A stretch of 64,000 bases of DNA from positions 1-64,000 of the forward strand of contig NZ_NTGA01000011.1 of assembly GCF_002289575.1 (NCBI RefSeq). Reading direction: 5' to 3'. How positions within the stretch are numbered: position 1 is the stretch's first letter; each line of letters begins with the position of its first letter. A model generated the notes under the pieces. The model was not told the DNA's origin. It made no database searches and saw only the letters and a program-made list of their open reading frames with translations. The stretch is from Dietzia natronolimnaea. Lineage in GTDB: Bacteria > Actinomycetota > Actinomycetes > Mycobacteriales > Mycobacteriaceae. Positions 25,425 to 34,727 of this stretch are shown here, piece after piece. The position numbers were made by a program, and so were the translations under genes.

Positions 25425-27536
25425 TTACTCGCCGGTCGCCTTGGCGATGATCTCCTTGGACACACTCGCCGGAACCTCGGCGTAGTGGGAGAAGACCATC
25501 GAGTAGTTGGCCCGGCCCTGCGTCCGCGACCGGAGGTCGCCGACGTAGCCGAACATCTCGGACAGCGGCACGTTGGCCTTGACGACGCGGGCGCCGGAGC
25601 GCTCCTCCATCGCCTGGATCTGGCCGCGCCTGGAGTTGATGTCGCCGATGACGTCGCCCATGTAGTCCTCGGGAGTGATGACCTCGACCGCCATGAGCGG
25701 CTCCAGGATCACCGGCTGACACTTGCGCGCGGCCTCCTTGAAGGCCATCGAGCCCGCGACCTTGAACGCCATCTCCGAGGAGTCGACCTCGTGGTACGCG
25801 CCGTCGACGAGTGTCGCCTTGACGTTGACCATCGGGTACCCGGCCAGGACGCCGTACTGCATGGCGTCCTTGATGCCGGCGTCCACGGAGGGGATGTACT
25901 CCTTGGGGACGCGACCACCGGTGACCTTGTCGTCGAACTCGTAGGTCTCGCCCTCCTCGACCTGCTCCTGCGGGAGCGGCTCGAGACGGATCTGGACCTT
26001 GGCGAACTGACCCGAACCACCGGTCTGCTTCTTGTGGGTGTAGTCGTACTTCTCGACCGTGCCCTTGATGGTCTCGCGGTACGCGACCTGCGGCTTGCCG
26101 ACGTTGGCCTCGACCTTGAACTCACGCTTCATCCGGTCGACGAGGACGTCCAGGTGGAGCTCGCCCATGCCGCCGATGACGGTCTGACCGGTCTCGTCGT
26201 CCAGGCGGACGGAGAACGTCGGGTCCTCACGGGCCAGCTTCTGGATCGCGGTGCCGAGCTTCTCCTGGTCCGCCTTGGTCTTGGGCTCGATCGACACGTC
26301 GATCACCGGCGCCGGGAACGTCATCGACTCGAGGATGACCTGGTTGTTCAGGTCGCACAGGGTGTCACCCGTGGTCGTGTCCTTGAGCCCGATGAACGCG
26401 TAGATGTGGCCGGCCACGGCCTCCTCGACGGGCATCTCCTTGTTGGCGTGCATCTGGAAGAGCTTGCCGACGCGCTCCTTCTTGCCCTTGGTCGCGTTCA
26501 TGACCTGGGTGCTCGGGTCGATCCGGCCCGAGTACACGCGCACGAAGGTGAGCTCGCCGAAGAACGGGTGCACGGCGATCTTGAACGCCAGCGCCGCGAA
26601 CGGCTCGTCCTTCGACGGCTGACGACGGATCTCCGTCTCCTCGTTCCCGACCGCGTGACCGTGGATCGAACCGACGTCCAACGGGTTGGGCAAGTAGGAG
26701 ATGACGGCGTCGAGCAGGGGCTGGACGCCCTTGTTCTTGTACGCCGAACCACACAGCACCGGGTAGATCTCGGCGTTGACCGTCATCTTGCGGATCGCGG
26801 CCTGGATCTCGTCCTTCGTCAGCTCCTCGCCGCCGAAGTACTTCTCCATGAGGGCCTCGTCGCTCTCGGCGACGGCCTCGAGGAGCTTCTCGCGGTACTC
26901 GTCCGCCTTGTCCTTGAGCGCCGCGGGGATCTCCTGGACCGTGGCCTCGGTGCCGATCGGCGTGACGCCGGGCCAGACGAGGGCCTTCATGTCCACGAGG
27001 TCGATGACCCCGTCGAACTCGTCCTCCGCGCCGATGGGCAGCTGCAGGACGAGCGGCTTGGCACCGAGACGGTCGATGATGGTCTGCACGGTGTAGTAGA
27101 AGTCCGCGCCCATCTTGTCCATCTTGTTGACAAAACAGATACGCGGGACGTCGTACTTCTCCGCCTGGCGCCACACCTGCTCCGACTGGGGCTCGACGCC
27201 CTCCTTGCCGTCGAAGACCGCGACCGCGCCGTCGAGCACGCGCAGCGACCGCTCGACCTCGACCGTGAAGTCGACGTGGCCCGGGGTGTCGATGATGTTG
27301 ATCTGGTTGTTGTCCCAGAAACAGGTGACGGCGGCCGACGTGATGGTGATGCCGCGCTCCTTCTCCTGCTCCATCCAGTCGGTGGTCGAGGCGCCGTCGT
27401 GCGTCTCGCCGATCTTCCGGTTGACACCCGTGTAGAACAGGATGCGCTCGGTGACGGTCGTCTTACCGGCGTCGATGTGCGCCATGATGCCGATGTTGCG
27501 GACCTTGTTGAGGTCGGTCAGCACGTCCTGTGCCAC
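25425..27536 (-). CDS. fusA: Elongation factor G
   Basis: GTPase that drives translocation. The 703 residues carry G1 [17 protein letters not shown] near residue 18, [23 protein letters not shown], then domains II-V with [26 protein letters not shown] in part and the C-terminal [21 protein letters not shown] 27536 gives the usual [16 protein letters not shown] start. A strong hairpin lies between rpsG and this gene, so fusA may have its own promoter or depend on read-through. Confidence 0.97.
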   Translation of the reverse strand: MAQDVLTDLNKVRNIGIMAHIDAGKTTVTERILFYTGVNRKIGETHDGASTTDWMEQEKERGITITSAAVTCFWDNNQINIIDTPGHVDFTVEVERSLRVLDGAVAVFDGKEGVEPQSEQVWRQAEKYDVPRICFVNKMDKMGADFYYTVQTIIDRLGAKPLVLQLPIGAEDEFDGVIDLVDMKALVWPGVTPIGTEATVQEIPAALKDKADEYREKLLEAVAESDEALMEKYFGGEELTKDEIQAAIRKMTVNAEIYPVLCGSAYKNKGVQPLLDAVISYLPNPLDVGSIHGHAVGNEETEIRRQPSKDEPFAALAFKIAVHPFFGELTFVRVYSGRIDPSTQVMNATKGKKERVGKLFQMHANKEMPVEEAVAGHIYAFIGLKDTTTGDTLCDLNNQVILESMTFPAPVIDVSIEPKTKADQEKLGTAIQKLAREDPTFSVRLDDETGQTVIGGMGELHLDVLVDRMKREFKVEANVGKPQVAYRETIKGTVEKYDYTHKKQTGGSGQFAKVQIRLEPLPQEQVEEGETYEFDDKVTGGRVPKEYIPSVDAGIKDAMQYGVLAGYPMVNVKATLVDGAYHEVDSSEMAFKVAGSMAFKEAARKCQPVILEPLMAVEVITPEDYMGDVIGDINSRRGQIQAMEERSGARVVKANVPLSEMFGYVGDLRSRTQGRANYSMVFSHYAEVPASVSKEIIAKATGE

Positions 27537-27680
27537 GGATGATCCCCGATCATGAGTCTTAGGTGGGCCGTGCGGTCATGGTGGACCGTCCGGACCGGGT
27601 CTGTTGTCCTGGGCCGTGCCGTGACTCGCTCACGCGAGAGGCGACCCTCGTTCAATGATGCCACCCTCGGGGCGGCCGGG

Positions 27681-27729
27681 GGGCCCCGGAGCGGTGACGC
27701 CCCGTGGGCGTCCCCCCGCTCCGGGGCCC
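27681..27729 (-). terminator. Predicted terminator after rpsG
   Basis: Perfect 14-bp outer stem (27681-27694 with 27716-27729, GGGCCCCGGAGCGG type) enclosing a second inverted pair (GACGCCCC/GGGCGTC). It begins eight bases after the rpsG stop. The other bases of the 200-base rpsG-fusA space (27537-27680) show no gene. Confidence 0.7.
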
Positions 27730-27736
27730 GGCTGGA

Positions 27737-28207
27737 TCACCAGCGGTAGTGCGCGAACGCCCGGTTGGCCTCGGCCATCTTGTGGGTGTCCTCGCGACGC
27801 TTGACCGCGGCACCCAGGCCGTTGGAGGCGTCGAGGATCTCGTTGGCGAGCCGCTCGACCATGCTGTTCTCACGACGCTGCCGGGAGAAGTTCACCAGCC
27901 AGCGCATGGCCAGGGTCGTGGAACGCCCGGGGCGGACCTCGACGGGCACCTGGTAGGTGGCGCCGCCGACGCGGCGGGAGCGGACCTCGAGGGCGGGCTT
28001 GACGTTGTCGAGCGCCTTCTTGAGGGTGAGGACCGGATCGGTTCCGGTCTTCTCACGGCAGATCTCCAGCGCGGAGTAGACGATGCGCTCGGCGGTCGTC
28101 TTCTTGCCGTCGAGGAGGATCTTGTTGACGAGCTGCGTGACCAGCGGCGAACCGTAGACCGGATCGTTGATCAGCTGGCGCTTCGGGGCGGGACCCTTAC
28201 GAGGCAT
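27737..28207 (-). CDS. rpsG: 30S ribosomal protein S7
   Basis: Nucleates the 30S head and contacts tRNA in the E site. The 156 residues start [20 protein letters not shown] and include [22 protein letters not shown] in family form and [17 protein letters not shown]. Its ATG overlaps the rpsL stop by one base (TAATG). Confidence 0.97.
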   Translation of the reverse strand: MPRKGPAPKRQLINDPVYGSPLVTQLVNKILLDGKKTTAERIVYSALEICREKTGTDPVLTLKKALDNVKPALEVRSRRVGGATYQVPVEVRPGRSTTLAMRWLVNFSRQRRENSMVERLANEILDASNGLGAAVKRREDTHKMAEANRAFAHYRW

Positions 28208-28578
28208 TACTTCTCCTTCTTGGCGCCGTAGCGGGAGCGGGCCTGCTTGCGGTCCTTCACGCCCTGCGTGTCGAGGGAGCCGCGGATGATCTTGTAACGG
28301 ACACCCGGGAGGTCCTTCACACGACCGCCACGGACGAGCACCATGGAGTGCTCCTGGAGGTTGTGGCCCTCACCGGGGATGTAGGCGGAGACCTCGATGC
28401 CACTGGTCAGGCGCACACGGGCGACCTTGCGCAGCGCGGAGTTCGGCTTCTTGGGGGTGGTGGTGTACACGCGCGTGCACACGCCACGACGCTGGGGCGA
28501 GCCCTTGAGCGCCGCCGTCGCTGTCGAGGACTTCTTGTCCTGGCGGCCCTTGCGGACCAGCTGGTTGATGGTTGGCAT
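28207..28578 (-). CDS. rpsL: 30S ribosomal protein S12
   Basis: Decoding-centre protein and site of streptomycin-resistance changes. The 123 residues start [15 protein letters not shown]. Lys43 (TTPKKPNS) and Lys88 (GRVKDLPG) are both the wild-type, streptomycin-sensitive residues. Asp89, the beta-methylthiolation site in some bacteria, is present. It heads the str run. The 199 bases upstream (28579-28777) hold no gene and should contain its promoter; a TTGACC hexamer lies at 28747-28752 but I see no good -10 at the right distance. Confidence 0.97.
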   Translation of the reverse strand: MPTINQLVRKGRQDKKSSTATAALKGSPQRRGVCTRVYTTTPKKPNSALRKVARVRLTSGIEVSAYIPGEGHNLQEHSMVLVRGGRVKDLPGVRYKIIRGSLDTQGVKDRKQARSRYGAKKEK

Positions 28579-28777
28579 GAACCGACTTTCTCTAGCTGGC
28601 GGCCTCCTCGGGGGCGACCACCGGTCACTGGGACGTTGCTCGTATCCGGACTCTCGCGCTCCCCGACGGGCGCACGGGCGACCACGTCAGCCGCTCTCGC
28701 TGGCCTACTGGGCACGATCCTCCAGCTCGCGTACTGCGAGCACGATGGTCAAGCCTAACCGCCCCCGTGAGGATCGG

Positions 28778-29428
28778 TCAAAACGCGGCCGGGGCGGAGT
28801 CCCGGTCCGACGCCACCGGGACCTGCGCCAGCATCACGTCCAGCGTCTCGGCCCAGTACCGGATGACCTTCTCGCGACGGGCCGAGTCATCGGAGAGCAC
28901 GTCCGCGAGCCCGAGCCCGCGTGCCAGGTCGAGGGTCGCCTGCAGGGGCCGACGCACCCGTAGGTCGGCGGGATCGTATCCGAGGGCGTCGGCGGCGATC
29001 ACCAGGACCTCGCGGGACATGTGGGTCTCGAACGGCAGCACCCGGTCGCGCAGCGCCGGGTCGCTGGCCGCGGCGGTCCACACGTGGAGCGCGGCCTTGA
29101 AGAGGTCCGAGGTGTAGTGCTGGACGATCAGCCGGACCACGGCGACCGTGCGTTCGGGGCCCGGCTCCGGCAGATCCAGGCCCACCCTCCGGACGTCCTC
29201 GAGCCGCTGCTCGATCATGTGCCCGAGGGCGGCGGTGATGAGATCCTCCCGGGTCGGGAAGTGGTGCTGGGCGGCGCCCCGTGAGACGCCGGCGGCGGCG
29301 GCCACCGCCCCCACGGTGGTCGCCGCCCAGCCCTGGGTGGCGAGGAGGTCGATCGATGCACCGAGGAGTCGTTCCCGCGTCAGGCGGCTACGGTCCTGCT
29401 TGGGGGCCCGCTTCTCGGGTGCCGTCAT
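28778..29428 (-). CDS. TetR/AcrR-family transcriptional regulator
   Basis: A 216-residue one-domain repressor type. The helix-turn-helix is at about residues 17-62 (TRERLLGASIDLLATQGW, then AAGVSRGAAQHHFPTREDLI). The ligand domain follows, with no feature that names the ligand. It is the last gene of the nine-gene operon from 40148 down, 11 bases after the alcohol dehydrogenase stop, so it is probably a local regulator of that pathway and perhaps reads the 18-bp palindrome at 40179-40196. ATG 29428 gives MTAPEKRAPKQDRSRLTRE. Confidence 0.88.
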   Translation of the reverse strand: MTAPEKRAPKQDRSRLTRERLLGASIDLLATQGWAATTVGAVAAAAGVSRGAAQHHFPTREDLITAALGHMIEQRLEDVRRVGLDLPEPGPERTVAVVRLIVQHYTSDLFKAALHVWTAAASDPALRDRVLPFETHMSREVLVIAADALGYDPADLRVRRPLQATLDLARGLGLADVLSDDSARREKVIRYWAETLDVMLAQVPVASDRDSAPAAF

Positions 29429-29439
29429 CGCTCCTCCTG

Positions 29440-30573
29440 TTACCAGTCCTGCTCGTCGTAGATGATCACACCGCGGATGTTCTTGCCGTCACGCATGTCC
29501 TGGTACCCCTGGTTGATCTCGTCGAGCCGGTACGTCCTGGTGACCAACTCGTCGAGCTTGAGGTTGCCCGCGCGGTACTGGTGGAGCAGGTGCGGGATCT
29601 GCTTGCGGGGCCCGGTGCCGCCGAAGATCGCGCCCTGGAGCGTCTTCTGCTGCATGGCCAGGTCGAGGATGGAGATCTGGGCGTCGACCGCCATCATGTC
29701 CCCCAGCCCCACCACCACGCAGCGGCGCCCCTTACCGGTGAGCATCAACCCGGGCAGCAGGTCCTTGCCCTCCACGATCCCCATGGTGAGCAGGACCAGG
29801 TCCGCCATCCGGCCCCAGCTCAGCTCCCCCACCAGCGCCATGGCCTCGTCCATCGAGGCACACGTGTGGGTGGCCCCGAACTCCATCGCCTTCTCCCTCT
29901 TGAACTCCACGGGGTCCACGGCCACGATGACACGCGCGCCCGCGGCGGCCGCGCCCTGCACCGAGTTGATCCCGATCCCGCCCACCCCGACGACCACCAC
30001 GATGTCGCCCTCCTTGGCCTGACCGATCTCCGTGGCCGAGCCCCAGCCCGTGCAGACGCCGCATCCGAGCAGGGCGGCCTTGTCGAGCGGGATGTCCTTC
30101 TCGATCTTGACCACCGAGGACTGGTGCACGGTGACGTGCGGCGCGAACGTGCCCAGGACGCACATGGTGGCGACGGGTTGACCGTCGGCGGTGTGCACAC
30201 GGAAGCCGTCGTCGCTGATCGCCCGACCGCTGAGCAGCCCGGCGCCGTTGTCGCAGAGATTCTGGAGTCCCTCCGAACAGGGCGGGCAGACGCCACAGGC
30301 GGGGATGAACGCGAGGACCACGTGGTCGCCCTCCTCGAGCCCGGTGACGCCCTCTCCCACCTTCGTCACCACACCGGCTCCCTCGTGACCGCCCATGATC
30401 GGGTAGGTCTCGAACTGGAGGTCGCCGGTGAGCAGGTGCTCGTCCGAGTGGCAGAGGCCCGAGGCGGCCAGTTTGACCTGCACCTCCCCCGCCTTGGGAT
30501 CGTCGATGTCCACGTCGACGATCTCCCAGGCGTCCTGCTTGGGCTCGCGGATGATGGCTGCTCTGGTGCGCAT
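29440..30573 (-). CDS. Zinc-dependent (NDMA-type) alcohol dehydrogenase
   Basis: Medium-chain dehydrogenase of 377 residues, close to the actinobacterial N,N-dimethyl-4-nitrosoaniline-dependent / Rxyl_3153-type enzymes. Catalytic zinc ligands are Cys41 (GLCHSDEH), His63-Glu64 (GGHEGAG) and Cys171. The structural-zinc lobe has Cys93, Cys96, Cys99 and Cys107. The NAD-binding motif is VGVGGIG near residue 196. ATG 30573 has GAGAGGT six bases ahead, and the longer open frame upstream lacks family similarity. Last metabolic gene of the accA2/accD2 operon. It may oxidise the alcohol that feeds the pathway, as citronellol or isoamyl alcohol oxidation would require (inference). Confidence 0.88.
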   Translation of the reverse strand: MRTRAAIIREPKQDAWEIVDVDIDDPKAGEVQVKLAASGLCHSDEHLLTGDLQFETYPIMGGHEGAGVVTKVGEGVTGLEEGDHVVLAFIPACGVCPPCSEGLQNLCDNGAGLLSGRAISDDGFRVHTADGQPVATMCVLGTFAPHVTVHQSSVVKIEKDIPLDKAALLGCGVCTGWGSATEIGQAKEGDIVVVVGVGGIGINSVQGAAAAGARVIVAVDPVEFKREKAMEFGATHTCASMDEAMALVGELSWGRMADLVLLTMGIVEGKDLLPGLMLTGKGRRCVVVGLGDMMAVDAQISILDLAMQQKTLQGAIFGGTGPRKQIPHLLHQYRAGNLKLDELVTRTYRLDEINQGYQDMRDGKNIRGVIIYDEQDW

Positions 30574-30639
30574 GGCATTACCTCTCGGTTCGATCCCGGG
30601 CGATGTGGGGGAGGTCACACATCAACGACATCGCATACG

Positions 30640-31437
30640 CTACGCGTCCGGCGTCGCCCAGGAGGGCGGACGGCGTTCAAGAAATGCGGTCATCCCCTCG
30701 GCGACCTCGGCGGTCGTGAACAGGCGGGCGGTCACCCCTGCCAGGTCCTCACCCCGGGCGTCGAGATCGGCCAGGATCGGTGCCGCGAGCAACGCCTTGT
30801 TCTCGGCGAGTCCCTGCGGGGAGCAGGGCCGGAACGCGTCGACGAGGTCACCGACCGCGGCCTCGAGGTCCTCGACGGCCTCCGTGAGCAGTCCGATCCG
30901 CCGGGCGTGCTCGGAATCGAACTTCTCACCGGTCAGCAGGGCGCGGGAGAGGTCCCGCGAGGTGATCCGCGCTGCGAGCGGCACCGAGATCATGGCCGCC
31001 GCCAGACCGAGGCGGACCTCGGTGAGCGCGAACGTCGAGGCCGGCCCCGCCAGGGCGAGATCGCAGGCGGCCACAAGCCCCATCCCCCCGGCACGGACGT
31101 GGCCGTCCACGGCGGCGATCACCGGCTTGGGGTGCGAGATGATCGCGCGCAGCAACCCGAGGAAGACCCGGGTCCGCTCGGCGGCCTGGGCCTCGGGACT
31201 CCCCTGGCTCGCGGAGGCCTCGGAGAGGTCGGCTCCGGCGCAGAAGGTGCCGCCGGCGTGACCGAGGACCACCACACGGGCGTCGTCATCGGCGGCCGCC
31301 CGGTCCAGTGCGGCGTGCAGCTGCGCGACCAGTGCGGTCGAGATGGCGTTGCGGTTGTGCTGCGAGTCCAGGGTCACGCGGGCCGCGCCGCCGGAGACCT
31401 CGTAGCGCACCAGCACCTGCGCGCCTTCCGCGGCCAT
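30640..31437 (-). CDS. echA7: Enoyl-CoA hydratase, methylglutaconyl-CoA-hydratase-like (EchA7)
   Basis: Crotonase-fold hydratase, 265 residues. The oxyanion-hole block is GTFCAGADLSE near residue 63. The second block reads GGMGLVAACD (117-126), with no Glu at the position of Glu144 of rat crotonase, while Glu140 in LTEVRLGL matches the crotonase Glu164. The pairing of GGxGLVAxCD with SEVRLGL-type sequence is the pattern of bacterial 3-methylglutaconyl-CoA or isohexenylglutaconyl-CoA hydratases (LiuC, AtuE). The neighbouring carboxylase fits that role. Placement after fadE12 and accA2 matches M. tuberculosis Rv0971c. Substrate is inferred, not shown. Confidence 0.85.
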   Translation of the reverse strand: MAAEGAQVLVRYEVSGGAARVTLDSQHNRNAISTALVAQLHAALDRAAADDDARVVVLGHAGGTFCAGADLSEASASQGSPEAQAAERTRVFLGLLRAIISHPKPVIAAVDGHVRAGGMGLVAACDLALAGPASTFALTEVRLGLAAAMISVPLAARITSRDLSRALLTGEKFDSEHARRIGLLTEAVEDLEAAVGDLVDAFRPCSPQGLAENKALLAAPILADLDARGEDLAGVTARLFTTAEVAEGMTAFLERRPPSWATPDA

Positions 31438-31438
31438 G

Positions 31439-32620
31439 TCAGTAGCTCCTCGGCAGCCCGAGCGAGTGCTGGGCCACGTAGTTGAGGATCATCTCCCGAC
31501 TCACCGGCGCGATGCGCGGCAGGCGCGACGCGGCGAGCATCCCGGCGAGGCCGTACTCCACCGACAGGCCGTTGCCGCCGAGGGTCTGGATGGCCTGGTC
31601 GACGGTCCGGGCGGAGACCTCGCCGGAGGCGTACTTGGCCATGTTGGCCGCCTCGCCCGCGAGGTCGTCCAGGCCGGCGTCCACGAGCGCGGCGGCCTTG
31701 CGCATCATGAGCCGGGCCAGCTCCAGCTCGATCTTGCACTGCGCGAGCGGGTGGGCGATGCCCTGGTGGGCGCCGATCGGGGACTTCCACACGGAGCGCT
31801 CGTTCGCGTACGTCGTGGCCTTGTCCATCGCGTAACGCGCGGAGCCGATCGCCATGCCGGAGGCCATGATGCGCTCGGGGTTGAGGCCCGCGAAGAGCAT
31901 GAGCAGCGCCGTGTCGCCGTCGCCGATGAGCGCGTCGGCGGGCAACCGGACATCGTCGAAGTACAGCTGGAACTGCCGCTCGGGCGTGCGCACCTCGGTG
32001 GGGATGTGGGTGCGCTCGAGGCCCGGTGCGTCGGTGGGCACCATGAACAGCGCCGGCTGGAGCTTCCCGCTTGTCGCCCCCTCGAGTCGGGCCACCACGA
32101 GGATCGCGTCGGCCTGGTCGACCCCCGAGATGTAGGTCTTCTGCCCGCTGAGCAGGAAGTCCGCGCCGTCCCGGCGTGCCGTGGTGGTGATGGCGTGGGA
32201 GTTGGATCCGGCGTCCGGCTCGGTGATGGCGAACGAGGTGATGATCTCGCCCGAGGCCAGGCCCGGAAGCCAGCGCTTCTTCTGCTCCTCGGTACCGAAG
32301 CGCGAGATGATCGTGCCGTTGATGGCGGGCGAGACCACCATCATGAGCAGGCCGGCACCCGCGGCGGAGAGTTCCTCCTCGACTATCGCGAGCTCGGTCA
32401 TGCCGGCCCCACCGCCGCCGTACTCCTCGGGCAGGTTCACCCCCAGCAGCCCGAGCTTGCCGGCCTCGGTCCACAGCTCGTCGGTGGTCTCGCCGGCGTC
32501 GGACTTCTCGCGCATGTACTCCATGCCGTAGCGCGAGCCCAGGTCGAAGGCCACCTTGCGGAGCTGCGTCTGCTCCTCGGTGTCGACGACGGGGTTGGGG
32601 ATCTGTGAGAGGTCGGTCAT
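31439..32620 (-). CDS. fadE12: Acyl-CoA dehydrogenase (FadE12-like)
   Basis: FAD flavoenzyme of 393 residues that introduces an alpha,beta double bond into an acyl-CoA. Landmarks are LPEEYGGGGAGMTELAIVEEEL near residue 64 in family form, SFAITEPDAGSNS (FAD/substrate loop) near residue 130, and TLGGNGLSVEYGLAGMLAASRLPRI near residue 355 in part. ATG 32620 (MTDLSQIP) is preferred over GTG 32629, since AGGAG then has an eight-base spacer. One base separates it from echA7. Its position next to accA2/accD2 and a second dehydrogenase suggests branched or isoprenoid acyl-CoA substrates. Confidence 0.9.
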   Translation of the reverse strand: MTDLSQIPNPVVDTEEQTQLRKVAFDLGSRYGMEYMREKSDAGETTDELWTEAGKLGLLGVNLPEEYGGGGAGMTELAIVEEELSAAGAGLLMMVVSPAINGTIISRFGTEEQKKRWLPGLASGEIITSFAITEPDAGSNSHAITTTARRDGADFLLSGQKTYISGVDQADAILVVARLEGATSGKLQPALFMVPTDAPGLERTHIPTEVRTPERQFQLYFDDVRLPADALIGDGDTALLMLFAGLNPERIMASGMAIGSARYAMDKATTYANERSVWKSPIGAHQGIAHPLAQCKIELELARLMMRKAAALVDAGLDDLAGEAANMAKYASGEVSARTVDQAIQTLGGNGLSVEYGLAGMLAASRLPRIAPVSREMILNYVAQHSLGLPRSY

Positions 32621-32625
32621 CGTGG

Positions 32626-34716
32626 TCACTCCTGGGGGGTGGTGGTGTCGGTGCTGTCGGGCTCGGTGCTGTCGGGCTCAGTGCTGTCGGGCTCAGCGAC
32701 GACGGCGAGGATGGTGCCGGTCTCGACCTGCGTGCCCACCTCGACGGGGAGCTCGCTGACGACGCCGTCCACCGCCGCGGAGATGGTGTGTTCCATCTTC
32801 ATGGCCTCCATCCACAACAGCGGTTGGCCGGCGGTGACGGTGTCCCCCACGGAGACGGCCACCCGGATGACCGCGCCCGGCATGGGGGCGAGCAGCGATC
32901 CCGCGGCGACCTCCGCTCCGGGGTCGGTGTAGCGGGGCGGTTCGACGAACGAGACCGGTCCGAGGGGCGAGTCCACCTCCACGACGGTGTCCGAGCCGGC
33001 CACCTCGTACCGGTTCACGGAGAAGGTGTGGCGGACTCCCCTGATCTCGAGGTCCACCGCGTCGGGGCGGACCTGTCCGACGTCGACGACCTCCGCGAGA
33101 TCACCATCCGGGTGGGCGCCGGAACGGTCGCGGAAATAGGCCACCTCGAGGTCCTCCTCGCCATGGCGCAGAATCCGCCTCTGCAGGGTGCGGCCGACGT
33201 TCCGGAATCCGGCCCGGGCCAGCGGCACGGGGCCGGCGGCGTGGTCGGCGGTCCCGGACACCAGCGCGGCGGCCAGGGCCGAGATCCGCACGGCCTCGTC
33301 GTCGGCGAGCGGGGCGGCGAGCGCAGCGGACCCGTGGTCGTCGAGGAACGCGGTGGACAGGTTGCCGGCGATGAACTCGGGGTGGCGCAGCACCCGGACG
33401 AGCTGGGCCCGGTTGGTGGTCAGCCCGTGGACCCTCGCCCGGGCGAGGGCACCGGCCAGGGAGGCACAGGCCTCGGAGCGGGTGCGACCGTAGGAGATGA
33501 CCTTGGCGAGCATGGGGTCGTAGTGCACCCCGATGAGCGCCCCGTCCGGCCCCGGCTCGACACCGCTGTCCAGCCGGATGCCGGGTCGGTGGGGACCCTC
33601 GAACCGGGTGGAGACCCCGGGGACGTCGAGCGCCCAGAGCGTGCCCGAGCCCGGGGTGTAGTCGTGGGCCGGGTCCTCGGCGTAGAGACGCGCCTCGACG
33701 GACCAGCCGTGGGCGGCCGGGGGTTCGGGGGACGGTAGCGGCAGTCCCGCGGCCACATCCAGCTGGAGCGCCACCAGGTCCAGGCCTGTCGTGGCCTCGG
33801 TGACCGGGTGCTCCACCTGGAGACGGGTGTTCATCTCGAGGAAGAAGAACTCGCCGTCGTCGGTGGCGAGGAACTCGACCGTGCCGGCTCCGGTGTACCC
33901 GATCGCGGACGCCGCGTCGCGGGCGGCCGAATACAGCTTCTCGCGCATCCCCGGGGTCCGCTCGACCAGCGGGCTCGGCGCCTCCTCGATGACCTTCTGG
34001 TGGCGCCGCTGGATGGAGCACTCGCGCTCCCCCACCGCCCACACGGTCCCGTGGGAGTCGGCCATGATCTGGACCTCGATGTGGCGGCCACGCTCGAGGA
34101 ATCGTTCGCAGAACACCGCGTCGTCACCGAAGGCCGACCTGGCCTCGCGCTGCGCGGCGTCGATCTCGTCATGGAGCGAGTCGAGGGTGCGGACGATCCG
34201 CATGCCACGACCGCCGCCGCCCGCAGACGCCTTGACGAGTACCGGGAGCATGTCCTCGGTGACGTCGGCCGGCTCGAGGTCGCTGAGCATGGGCACGCCC
34301 GCCTCGCCCATCATCTTCTTGGCCTCGATCTTCGAGCCCATCGCCTCGATGGCGGACACCGGCGGGCCGACCCAGGTGAGCCCCGCGTCGATCACGTCGC
34401 GAGCGAACCCGGCGTTCTCGGACAGGAACCCGTAGCCCGGGTGGACCGCGTCGGCGCCGGCGGCCCTCGCCGCGGCGATGACCAGGTCACCGCGCAGGTA
34501 GGTCTCCCCGGGGGTGTTGCCCGGCAATCGGACCGCGGCATCGGCCTCGCGGGTGTGGGGCGCCTCGGCATCGGCGTCGGAGTAGACCGCCACCGTGGTC
34601 ATGCCCAGTGCGCGGGCGGTGCGGTGGACACGGCGGGCGATCTCCCCGCGGTTGGCGACCAGGACCGAGGCGATCGGGACAGGGGTGATCGGGGCAGGGG
34701 TGGGTGCGTTCTGCAT
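32626..34716 (-). CDS. accA2: Acyl-CoA carboxylase alpha chain (biotin carboxylase + BCCP)
   Basis: Biotin-dependent carboxylase subunit, 696 residues. Biotin carboxylase domain about 14-460: VLVANRGEIARRVHRTARALGM, the ATP-grasp Gly loop KASAGGGGRGMR, and FLEMNTRLQVEHPVTE. Middle BT-type region, then the biotinyl domain at about 600-672 with MEAMKMEH carrying the biotinyl lysine near residue 640. The tail ends with three exact EPDST repeats. ATG 34716 is set by GAGGA eight bases ahead; a much longer open frame upstream runs antiparallel to no known gene and belongs to accD2 out of frame. Pairs with the adjacent beta chain to carboxylate an enoyl- or acyl-CoA. Synteny matches M. tuberculosis Rv0973c. 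Confidence 0.93.
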   Translation of the reverse strand: MQNAPTPAPITPVPIASVLVANRGEIARRVHRTARALGMTTVAVYSDADAEAPHTREADAAVRLPGNTPGETYLRGDLVIAAARAAGADAVHPGYGFLSENAGFARDVIDAGLTWVGPPVSAIEAMGSKIEAKKMMGEAGVPMLSDLEPADVTEDMLPVLVKASAGGGGRGMRIVRTLDSLHDEIDAAQREARSAFGDDAVFCERFLERGRHIEVQIMADSHGTVWAVGERECSIQRRHQKVIEEAPSPLVERTPGMREKLYSAARDAASAIGYTGAGTVEFLATDDGEFFFLEMNTRLQVEHPVTEATTGLDLVALQLDVAAGLPLPSPEPPAAHGWSVEARLYAEDPAHDYTPGSGTLWALDVPGVSTRFEGPHRPGIRLDSGVEPGPDGALIGVHYDPMLAKVISYGRTRSEACASLAGALARARVHGLTTNRAQLVRVLRHPEFIAGNLSTAFLDDHGSAALAAPLADDEAVRISALAAALVSGTADHAAGPVPLARAGFRNVGRTLQRRILRHGEEDLEVAYFRDRSGAHPDGDLAEVVDVGQVRPDAVDLEIRGVRHTFSVNRYEVAGSDTVVEVDSPLGPVSFVEPPRYTDPGAEVAAGSLLAPMPGAVIRVAVSVGDTVTAGQPLLWMEAMKMEHTISAAVDGVVSELPVEVGTQVETGTILAVVAEPDSTEPDSTEPDSTDTTTPQE
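32651..32695. repeat. Three 15-bp tandem repeats at the accA2 3' end
   Basis: Unit GTGCTGTCGGGCTCA (first copy ends in G), three copies in frame, encoding EPDST three times after the biotinyl domain on the minus strand. Copy number could vary between strains. Confidence 0.9.
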
Positions 34717-34727
34717 GATGGAGTTCC

